From assembly GCA_023634235.1 (NCBI GenBank), contig JAMKCF010000004.1, forward strand, positions 5,311,202 through 5,375,201: a DNA stretch of 64,000 nucleotides, given 5' to 3'. The stretch comes from Pisaster brevispinus (Eukaryota; Echinodermata; Asteroidea; Forcipulatida; Asteriidae). The notes beneath the pieces were generated by a model. It did not search any database, had not been told where the DNA came from, and saw only the letters and a list, made by a program, of their open reading frames with translations. Shown here in pieces: positions 54,680 through 64,000 of the stretch. The first letter of the stretch is position 1. Each line of letters opens with the position of its first letter. The position numbers and the translations under genes were made by a program.

Positions 54680-55175
54680 CCTTTCATGGGCAAGACTCAA
54701 GTCCCAAGGACCAAGTCTTAAGTCCTTTTACTGGCAAGGATCAAGTCCAAAGGATCAAGTTTCAAGTCCCAAGGATCAAGTTTCAAGTCCCAAGGATCAA
54801 GTCTCAAGTCCCAAGGATCAAGTCTCAAGTCCCAAATCAAGTCTCAAGTCCTTTTACTGGCAAATCTCAAGTCCCAAGAATCAAAACCGAAGTCCTTTTA
54901 CTGGCAAGGATCAAGTCCAAAGGATCAAGTCCTTTTTTATAGGCAAGTCTCAAGTCCCAAGATCATGTCTTAAGTCCTTTTACTGGCAAGGATCAAGTCC
55001 CAAGGATCAAGTCTCAAGTCCTTTTTTATAGGCAAGGATCAAGTCCCATATCAAGTCTTAAGTCCTTTTTTATAGGCAAGGATCAAGTCCCATATCAAGT
55101 CTTAAGTCCTTTTTTATAGGCAAGGATCAAGTCCCATATCAAGTCTTAAGTCCTTTTATGAGCAAGTCTCAGCTC
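54680..55175. repeat. CAAGTCC-type compound tandem repeat
   Basis: Short units (CAAGGATCAAGTCTCAAGTC, about 20 bp) pass into about 44-bp units (GGCAAGGATCAAGTCCC-ATATCAAGTCTTAAGTCC-TTTTTTATA), at least three nearly identical copies from 55030 to 55155. Confidence 0.85.
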
Positions 55176-55498
55176 TCCCTCTAGTCAAGTTCTTAGTCCA
55201 TTGCTGCAAGTCTCAAATTCCACTGTTGAAGTCTTTTGTTCAAGTCTGATGTCTTTTAAGGTTTGTGGGAAGTCCCATGGGTCAAGTCTTGAGTTCTTTA
55301 TGGCAAGGCACTCCATTGTGGGATTCAAACCAGGGTCACCTCAGAGGTGAAACCATTGAGCCAACATGAACATCCAAAGTACTTCGATGCGGGTCAAGTC
55401 ATTTTCTCAAAGATGGCAAATATTTTCAGCCGTAATGAGAGTCTGGTACCAGCCGCAATGAGAGTCTGGTACCAGCCGTACACCCTTCTGTAAAATGA

Positions 55499-55640
55499 GG
55501 CTGTGTCCAAAATGACGGCTACAGCTAAGGCTACGGCTAGACTTCCTGCATCCTCATGCGTTGAAGTAGGCCCCTATAGGACGTCCTCAGAAACACCCTC
55601 AGTCATAGGTCTAGCTGTAGCCGCAAACTGGGATACGGCC
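55499..55640. mobile_element. Foldback MITE F3
   Basis: GGCTGTGTCC...GACGGCTACAGCT at the left and AGCTGTAGCCGC...GGATACGGCC at the right are inverted (about 20 of 28 match). 142 bp. Confidence 0.6.
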
Positions 55641-55709
55641 TTAACCTCTCAGTTGAAAATACTATGGATTTAGATTTCCGATAATCTTCTTTGATTACGC
55701 CTTACGTCT

Positions 55710-55858
55710 TTAAGATTGTTGAGCTGTTCCCACATGATCCGTGTCCTCGACACTGACTTCTTGAGGAGGTCGAGAGAAGAGAGTAGACTCAGTAGAGAGT
55801 GACTCATCCTTCTTACCCTGCCGGCTGACTCCCCACATACATACAAAGTATTGAATCT
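55710..55858 (-). CDS. Candidate terminal exon of an unknown minus-strand gene
   Basis: From a CACTGTTTAG acceptor the frame reads IQYFVCMWGVSRQGKKDES and ends EDTDHVGTAQQS and TAA at 55712-55710. A hydrophobic stretch followed by a basic, then Ser/Thr/Glu-rich tail would suit a membrane-protein C-terminus. The acceptor lacks a good pyrimidine tract and no partner exon was found. It may be chance. Confidence 0.22.
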
Positions 55859-55928
55859 CTAAACAGTGGTCATGCATGCCAAAATTAACTTCAGGACAAC
55901 GCACAGGGCTCGTTAATGATATGACCAT

Positions 55929-58171
55929 GGGAAATAAAAATGAAAGCTCACTGCTTCATTATATACCAGCACCAATCCTCCAGAGAAATGTTTCCGTCCG
56001 AACTACTGTGAAAGTGAATCACTCCTACAGTTTGTGCTACACCCGGCTCCGAAGCACTGTGTTAGTTTCTCTTGTTAGTTAGACTGCTATATAAATGGTC
56101 TGTGCTGTTATTAATATTATCAGAGCTGTAATATTTGTGTGTGTAATTTGATAGTAGATTCACCCATTTCATCATTCAAAAGCATTTCTTATGACAGAAA
56201 CTTATATATTTATGAAAAGATCTTAGTCTTTGAAGAACATATGGAAAGGCAAGTCCAAGTATTAAACTTTTCCTCACAGGGTTCTACAATGTACCTATGC
56301 AAAAGCAAGTATATCGGGCAATGCGCGCAGATCGCGGGCTATTACGCATGATTTGCAGGCTGATGCGCACAAGTAAAATAATAATCAAATTTGTTTGTAT
56401 AGGCCTATATATAATTTTACAAAAACTTTGGATCAAATTCACAAAAAACAAAATGATAAAACCATATACAGAGCTAGATGCATTCGCCACATGATAATTG
56501 TATTGCAGGCTGGCCTAGTTTATCTATCAATTAGAACACAGTGGGTGATATTGAATGGTCAGACAGTAGGAAGGTTGACCGTTTCCTGTGTAGACGCATT
56601 GGTCACATGACAGTTGTATTGCAGGCTGGCCTAGTTTAATCTATCATTCAGAACCACAGTGGATGATATTGAATTGCAAGGTGGAATGTGTTTTATGAGG
56701 ACGGTTTCTCATAAGCTTTAATACGAGTGTGTGAAAGGGAAATAGGCTGCTTTTTTTATAAAGAAAAATGACTGTATAAACCTCTACACTTAAGTCCTTT
56801 AAAAGGAAACATAATGCAACAATTTTGTCATCTCATACTAGTGACGTGCAAATGTTGTGGGCAGAAACATTCCTTTCAACATAGATAGTTGCGAAATCAT
56901 GAAACATTACTGTCACGGCACATGTAAGAATGTTTTGTGCACGCATGCACGTAGCCTTCAGTGAAAACAAGAAAATGCAAATTTGCTTCCTGGAGGGCAA
57001 TGTTTCTCAGAAAGCTTAGATAATGTTTCAGCCTTCGCTTTGATATTGTTCATCTCAGTACCTCAGTACATGTGCACTACTGGATATCAGAAACACAGCA
57101 CGCTACCCTGAGCCCATTCTGAACCTTTCTTTCCCGCAAATGACTTTTGTTGTTTTATCTAGCTTTGTTTTTGTACATAGCACTCTGAGGCCATTTTGCA
57201 GAAATACTTGGCTTTATAGATATATTTTTTAGTATCATTCTACAAACACAATCCTGCAAATAAAACCAAAACCAGGAAGAGTTGAGCTGCTTATTTTCAC
57301 TGCGTCATTGTATATGGCCACTTGATGTCCTCTCGACCAATCAGAACAGATCAACTGTCCCAAGTATTTGTGACTAAAAAATTAAGTACAGCTTCATGTT
57401 GCATGGCGTGATTTTTTGCCGAATTTTTCTTTGTTACAGAATTTTTGCTTTGAAAGAAGTTGGACAGATAATGCCGTTTCAAAGCAAAAAAAACATTAAA
57501 AATTTTTTTTTGCATATGCCACGGAAAATGCACAAAATATATGTAACATGCAAAAATGTGCATGGCTGATGGACGTCGAGATAATGTAGGTATCCCAATA
57601 ATAATTAATTTTTAGTTTTCAATAATTAACGAGCACCAATCCTTCGCAGGCTTTTTCATGCAGTACCTTAAATGCAAGCTTGTAACTTTCTCCAACTTAA
57701 AAAATAAGCAACTACAATTTTTTATCTAAATATTCGTGTCAAATTGGCCACACAAAAAAAAAACGGACTTAGCATCCTTAAGTATGGACTGTGTTGCAAC
57801 TTCCAGGCACTCTGTAATTCTAAGACAAAAAGGTGCCTTATATGAGTACACAAATGTAGGTGACACCATGCATTGGGGTCTGCACAATTGTATAGCGCCA
57901 CCAATTGACACAGACAAAATGACACAAATTGTGAACACAAAAAAACATGCAGTAGGCCCTCTTGTGTTGAGTTGAAAGTTATTGCATAAGCTCAACTTGG
58001 GAGAGGCATCATAAAGTCCCATCCTTTCTCTATGGTCCCATGATTTCCTCTTTATAATTGACCACGCCTTCACTTTCCGCCCCCTCCTTCACATTCCGCC
58101 CCCTCCCCAACAAAAAAAGAAGGGGAGGTTGATGAAGTTGGAATTGGAAAATATTTGTTGAAAACATTGAC
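55929..58171. other. Intergenic stretch without recognised features
   Basis: GACAGTTGTATTGCAGGCTGG-like words recur at 56490-56640 as a diverged duplication of about 115 bp. No gene was recognised. Confidence 0.4.
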
Positions 58172-58689
58172 TAGTTTCAATCTGAAAGTTCAGTCTTTAC
58201 AAAGTCCCTTAGAGCCTTTAGAGAGGTATTTCTGCCTGAAATACAGCATTGTAATGTCGAGAAAAAAGTGTGGCAGGCGACTGAAAGTCATATGTTGAAA
58301 TCTGTGCAGGAAAACAAAAAAAACCTAGCCCATCGCCATTTAACCAAAGAGGATTTGGAAACAGCTGTACCTCAATTTCCAGACCTACATGTACGTGAGC
58401 CTCTTCCACACTACACTTTAAAATCGGAGAATCTCCATGTTAAGGAAAAATTTTACACGGAGATCTGGATCAAGTGGAGCGTTCACACTTCACTTTCAGG
58501 GCAAAAAATTCTGCGGATTAACAAACCCAAAACTGGCTTAATCCGGGTAAAATTTAACCCCGCCCAGGACTAGGGTTCACCCACCAATCTCGGTGTCAGT
58601 ATGGAACTGGGTTAACTTTTCTCTGGGTTAGATATTGTAGTGTGAAAGGAATCTCCGGATCAGTTTTAACCCGTGTAGAGAAGACTTTT

Positions 58690-60950
58690 TACACAAGTTG
58701 CCAATTTCAAGGATCAAAGGTGGGTAGTTTGAAAAGGGCTATGCACATGTAGTCGTTGATCCAGGCCTTATCCAGCTTTTTCTGTATTCTTGTTCTGGCC
58801 CAACTTTAGAATTGTCCAAACTATAGTCAGGACCACCAGTCCCAACTTGAGGGTTACAGCATGGAGATTTTCCTTCCTCCATTGGTTACAGACTGGACAG
58901 TGCAGTTGGGACAGCCCAGTTGGGATGGCCCAACTCTGTGCATAGCTGTGAGGCCGACCCAACAATAGCTGTGAATGGGATTTTTCTCTGTTCAAGACAA
59001 GGAACAATCCAGCAGATTTGGTTTTTCAAACTTCGGGGTGGTCACAGCCTTGAGATGGGGGGGGGGGACCATTATGTGAGCCAAACTATGCAGTCTGACC
59101 AGGGTAGTTTTTGCAACTGTTGAATGGGTGTTTTTCTGCTCTTGTATGAATAGGTACATGTAGACATTACATGTATCTTGGGATGAGCCAAGGGTGGCAG
59201 GGGAATGGGTAATGGGCATCAATTCTTCCCCCATTTGTAGGGGAAGGGGTAAGGGGCCATGCATGTACTGGCACTGCTGGAGAAAATGTTAAATTTGAGA
59301 TTTGGTTACTTTTATTTGGACTCTGCATTACTCAAGAGGTGGAAAGTTCATCGTCCTGCTGGAATTCTTTCTCAGTTAAGAAAGATGAAGGCTTTGCTTC
59401 CATACTATTATTGTCGCAAACTGTCGGTGTACATGTATATTTGGCACATTAGGTTTTTCTTGTCAATACTTGTCAAGTGTTTGTAAGGAAAATATCCCCC
59501 CCCTAAAAAAAAGCGTTGATGTTTCTTCATGTCGTGGCATGATATTTTAACTGAAGTAGAATTTGAAACAATAGAATTAGCTGTTGCAAACTGCATGCCA
59601 ACCAAAAGTACCTGAGGTACATGTATATTAATGCCAAAAAATAGTTCATGACCTGAAGTTTCGACCTGAAATGACTCTGCTAGGGTCGAAGCGTCAGGCC
59701 ATTTACTTTTTCGTTCTTTTTTCGCATAAAGTAGAATTTCCGGAAGGTTTTATTTAAGACTGGCACCCAATATAGAAATTAATTATGTATAGCACTCAGC
59801 CAGAAAGAGCAGGGAACCGGTCACAAACACCATGCATCACCAGGCATTTTGCCTGGTAACCATTTCCTTTCCTCAGCTGAACACCAAGCAGTAAACTGAC
59901 TATGATATGCCAAACTTCAGATAATTCCTAAAGTGAAGGTCCGAAGGACTGGGACAAGTCTATGAAATGCCGAATTATGCATGCAAAAAAGAAACACCCC
60001 TTTGAAATTACTGGTGGGATGGTAAGAATGCAGTGTTATGTAACAGTTGTACCATAGAAGCTGCTCAGACCTCAGACTAGACACTCTTGCAGTCAGACCC
60101 TGCTGGTGGAAAGGGGGACCCCTTATAAGTGGGTGTGGGGGCCTTCAATGGGGTTTTATCGGACACTAGAGACAGGGGCGCAAATATGGGTTTTCTGAGG
60201 ACTACTTGTGGAAGTATAATGATCAATGTCTCTCATGTCTGTGTAAATAGGTGAATAGTTTACTTTGAATGTAACCTTCCTGAAGTTAAACATACATGTA
60301 AATACCCCTGAACGAAAACCCCCAAAAATCATTCCACATTAATTAACTAATTTTGTGCACACTTAAAAGACTAAGTACACAAATGTACAGGAAATTGTTG
60401 TTATTTTTTATTTATTTGTTTATTTATTTATGTATTTATTTATTGATTTCATACAACATCCACAGCGCAAGTGCCAGAAACGGATGGTTGGTTAGACGGT
60501 GCTGCTGTATGTTTATTGAAAACTAGAGGATATGAATTTACTATTTTAAAAAAACACCTAATGAAGTACATGTAGGCCTACATGTATTTGGAAGCTCATT
60601 TTTTTAGGCTCAACCTTCAAGTATTAGAAAGTTTCCTTTTTAAAACAATATTCAATTGTAAACCAGAATGCATTATTGATGTTGAAATGAAGCAGTGACA
60701 GAGATGGAAGCAAGAATAAATATTGGAATTAGTGACAAGATCAACTTAGTCTACGATGGCCAGGATTAATGAAAGTGAACCTAACCACTGTGACTCGATA
60801 GCCTATAAGTTTGAAATTGGGTAAGAAATCCCAAACCAAATAGACACGAAACCATTAAAAGTCAAATAAATATGTCTAAATTTAAGCACTGCTGTTATGG
60901 CAAGAAACTGAGAAATAAGCTCATTGGAGTCTCACTGACCTTAAAAAACT
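58690..60950. other. Intergenic stretch without a firm gene
   Basis: A (TTTA)n tract lies at about 60402-60447. No exon with good splice sites was found. Confidence 0.4.
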
Positions 60951-61039
60951 AAATTCAAATGAGGAAATATATATATACCCTGACAAAATGGATACAAACG
61001 GTAAAAAAAAAAATCAACAACAACAACAAGAATAACAAG

Positions 61040-61070
61040 AGGTGTTCGTGCACGTATTGCACGAACACCT
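61040..61070. repeat. Perfect 13-bp hairpin, 5-nt loop
   Basis: AGGTGTTCGTGCA at 61040-61052 pairs exactly with TGCACGAACACCT at 61058-61070. Confidence 0.9.
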
Positions 61071-61595
61071 ACAAAGGAGACAGATTTGTGATGCACTGGT
61101 CCAGAATATTGAACCATGCAGGAAGGAAATTTCCTTTCACTACGATTGAACACAGGAGGTAAAAACATTTCTTCTTCTTTTTAATCGGTACAATTTTAAA
61201 AAAGTCCTGAAAGTGGTTGTGATTTATGTTATATTGTCAAAATGTATTTAACTTAACATTATATCCTGGCACAGGGAATCGCCAGGATCCTAGGTAGGTT
61301 CCTGTTTCTTTTTTACAACATAAATTTCCTCCAACAGCCATTATATTATTACACATCACCATTCATGCAGCAAAGCTCTGCATGTTCTACATGTACATGT
61401 ACATTATATTCACATGTGTAGCAGAGGGAGTGGCAGTGTACTGTTTCAGTCCACATGTCCAATCCCTACAGACTTTGGACATCATGCCCACACTGCATGC
61501 TCTGTGTCCATATGTTATGTAACATGTTTTGCCCTGTGTAAACATGGAACTGTTAACCATCAAGCTGGCACCATAAACCTTACATGGGAATGCTT

Positions 61596-61608
61596 GACCT
61601 CTCTCTCC

Positions 61609-61644
<36 letters not shown>
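61596..61644. repeat. (CT)n microsatellite
   Basis: About 22 CT units with one CACC break. Confidence 0.92.
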
Positions 61645-61646
<2 letters not shown>

Positions 61647-61859
61647 AGGAAGGAAAGGACTACTGCCCTTGCTCTGGTTGTCTGAGCTTCAATTCAACTC
61701 AGCTCTATGATTCAACCCAGAGATCCCAACAAGGACCTCATGTGGTTTAAATAACATGAATAATTTTTTAAAATGTGTAAAGACCAAACATATTCTGAGG
61801 CGCTGAAAAAAAGGGAAATTTAAGAAAAGCATACATTACAAGATGCTTAATCAATGTAT

Positions 61860-62110
61860 ACAGGGGATGTAATTAAGAGCACATTAAAAAGAGATTTGTT
61901 CACTAACAACAAACAAGTGGATATACATACATGTAGGCCTAGAGTCCATCATAAGCAATGCCGAACAAATGTGTTTTTTAGCGTGCTTTTGAAAATGTCC
62001 AGAGACTCTGTAGCTCGGATATTTAATGGTAAAGTGTTCCAGAGTTTGGGAGTGGACACTGGGTACGATCCTCATAGGATGTGGTTGTTAGGGACGGTTA
62101 GAAGGAGTTC
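61860..62110 (-). mobile_element. LINE 3' end, minus
   Basis: On the minus strand from 62050 to TGA at 61949 the frame reads PKLWNTLPLNIR then SLDIFKSTLKNTF. This is the LWN-x-LP...SL-x-x-FK-x-x-LK signature of a non-LTR ORF2 C-terminus. A third, independent LINE remnant, again 5'-truncated. Confidence 0.65.
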
Positions 62111-62204
62111 GTTAGTAGCAAAGATTCCGTCCGCCATGCTGTAAGCAAATCTCTGCCAGAAGCTAAACAGTGGGTGCTTAAAGACAGTTGCAGAAAGCTC
62201 TGCA

Positions 62205-62460
62205 TTTATTTGATTTATTTATTCATTTATTTATTGTATTACACACCCAACAGCACCGTAAATAGCCCTAAAAACAGGATGAATAGGAAACGAGAAGACA
62301 TACTCGTTTCAGATGTGGGAGGAAAACCCCAATGGGGGGAAAACCCACGCAATCAGGTAGGGACTGAAAACCCAATCCACGTGCAAGGTGCTAGTCTGAG
62401 CATGGAGCTCCATGGTCTGAGGTGGGATTTGAAACGGCGTCCACAGAGGTGAAAATGATT
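62205..62460 (-). mobile_element. Ancient dispersed repeat with (TTTA)n tail
   Basis: GTGGGAGGAAAACCCCAATG and GGAAAACCCACGCAATCAGG match a block that recurs in many deuterostome SINE/LINE tails. The ATTT run at 62205-62236 would be the 3' tail on the minus strand. Confidence 0.5.
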
Positions 62461-64000
62461 CATAGCTGAATTGATGGTAAACAAATTATTAAAATATGGG
62501 TGATCTCGGCCAGTTTCAACAAAATGTCATTCAGTTGAACACCCGGCTCATTCAATTTTGTTTTGAATATAAATGTTCTGTCATGTCAGCATTCATCAGG
62601 CACCAGGAGTAATTCAGTTTCAACAGTTTAACATTCACTGGTCAAATAAGATCATTCAAATCCATATAAGGTTGCAAAGATTATTTAATTTCGTAAAAGC
62701 CAGCAGCAAGAGGCTGGTCAACCAGTCAGTTTTGTCAATTGTAAATAAGTAGTATAGAAATTCAACGGAAGAATGGTGAAAAGGTACACTGTAGTCTTGA
62801 ATACCGAACTGTACAAATTAAATAGAAAATTACTCATTTTAAAGCGAATGAGGAGAACGAAATCATGTATGCCTGGAAACAAAATTAATTGCAATAGTAG
62901 CTGAAAAGAAATCCTAGTTGGATCGAATTAAGTGAAAATAACGGGTGAAGCAATTTTAATGAACGCATGGAGAAACAATGTAAGCATTTTTCTTCCATGA
63001 AGTAAGCGCGTTGCAGGTAAGCAGGGAATGTTTTCTCTTGCGCTTCAAGCGTGATACAGCAAGGGTGGAGCATTAGCTCTGAGCCTGTAAGTGGAGAATG
63101 GTGACTGTAGTGCACAGAATTCTGCAGTTCTTTTGAAGCGGAATAAACACACAGCTCCCATGATTGCATGATCTGCTGCCACTCGGTCATGTTCCCAGCA
63201 TGCCTTATGAGTCACGGGTATCAGTTTTCAACATTCAAAGCAGTGGGCCAGACTAGTATTGTTCTTCCAAGTCTCACTTTGGTTACATTGATATGATAAT
63301 AGGAAGAAAAGAGAAACAAAATGTCAGCCCCAATTACAGTGGTCTAGTCACAGCGATTTAATTCCTCTGGAGTAATCAGGGTTGCCCCTTAACCTTTTTT
63401 ATTCAGCGACCAGCCAGCAGGACCAGCTAGTTTGTCCTTTCTCAAGTCCTCCAGCTTGTTCACTGGTCCTTAGTTTCAACACCGTCCCTTGTATGGGACT
63501 TGAGAGTTTGAAACCATGAACATTGCGAGCAGGCAGTGGTTGTACACATTAACTTAATAGGATGCAGTGGGCTAGCCTGGTAGGAACACTCGGACCCCCT
63601 TGCTTTATGCTTGGACAGAGTGTTGACTGGTCCTCAGATATTGTAATTGGCATTTGGCTATTAATAGTGGACCCATGTGAAGGAAGAGCGCTGGTATTGG
63701 TACTGGTATGAATTTTATACTTATAGAGCATTCAAACTGAAACTAATCAATGTTATTTTTTTCAATAATTACCAATCCTTTATTCTGTCCTAAATATTCA
63801 TCACTTGAATCCCCCAATTTGAATTCTAAGATTAATTTTTTGTAAACAATTCACAGGATAAAATCGAAAGACAGATTTTTCTCTGAGCCTGTTTCAATCC
63901 CAACTTCCAACAAGAAGATTTAGGTATTGCCAATAACAATTAACTTCATTAAACAAATTTTTAAAAAAGAGCAAGGCAAATTTATAATCCTAAGTAAATC
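62461..64000. other. Right edge of the window
   Basis: 62990-63130 holds words related to the F2 foldback (GAAGTAAGCGCG, GGTAAGCAGGG, CACAGAATTCTGCAG). Nothing else was recognised. Confidence 0.4.

Noticed and set aside
54615..55031. 138-codon plus frame rich in SSPKDQV
   Set aside because: Encoded wholly by the CAAGTCC tandem repeat.
58172..58573. Plus frame with VWQATESHMLKSVQENKKN
   Set aside because: Open for about 130 codons but without a clean acceptor or donor, and its second half runs into repeat-like sequence; not enough to call an exon.

Overview
The window looks like nuclear DNA of a marine invertebrate deuterostome, most likely an echinoderm. The grounds are split genes with GT/AG introns, animal-only domains (death domain, harmonin-homology domain, PDZ), many tRNA-derived SINEs with LINE-like tails ending in a GCGC-TATATAA motif, foldback MITEs, and a frequent TACATG word. 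The species cannot be named from the sequence alone. Nothing is bacterial, viral or CRISPR-like.

Layout. (1) 948-2654, plus strand: the last two exons of a death-domain protein whose upstream exons lie outside the window. (2) 2655-13170: a repeat-filled spacer with SINEs, two LINE 3' ends, a palindromic minisatellite and MITEs. (3) 13171-23995, minus strand: a complete ten-exon gene for an 801-residue scaffold of the whirlin/harmonin/PDZD7 type (HHD, PDZ, PDZ, long Ser/Pro-rich tail ending T-L-L). All splice phases close, and a likely CCAAT-rich promoter lies at 24070-24145. (4) 26097-29376, plus strand, divergent from (3): a six-exon gene for a secreted protein of about 439 residues with a signal peptide, a ten-cysteine VWC-like module and two domains of the farnesoic-acid-O-methyltransferase (FAMeT, Methyltransf_FA) type. 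(5) 29377-64000: a gene-poor half. Only weak candidate exons are visible (best: minus 31043-31384 and minus 55710-55858). It is packed with MITEs, SINE fragments, minisatellites and simple repeats.

The three genes show no obvious functional link. The death-domain protein would act in receptor or innate-immune signalling, the HHD-PDZ protein in submembrane scaffolding, and the FAMeT protein outside the cell. The most unusual features are repeats: a near-perfect 33-bp palindrome in intron 1 of the scaffold gene, an array of about eight hairpin-forming units at 32330-33030 that shares its sequence, a 12-copy 15-bp minisatellite that has grown inside a SINE at 54004-54172, and several nested or target-site-marked mobile elements.
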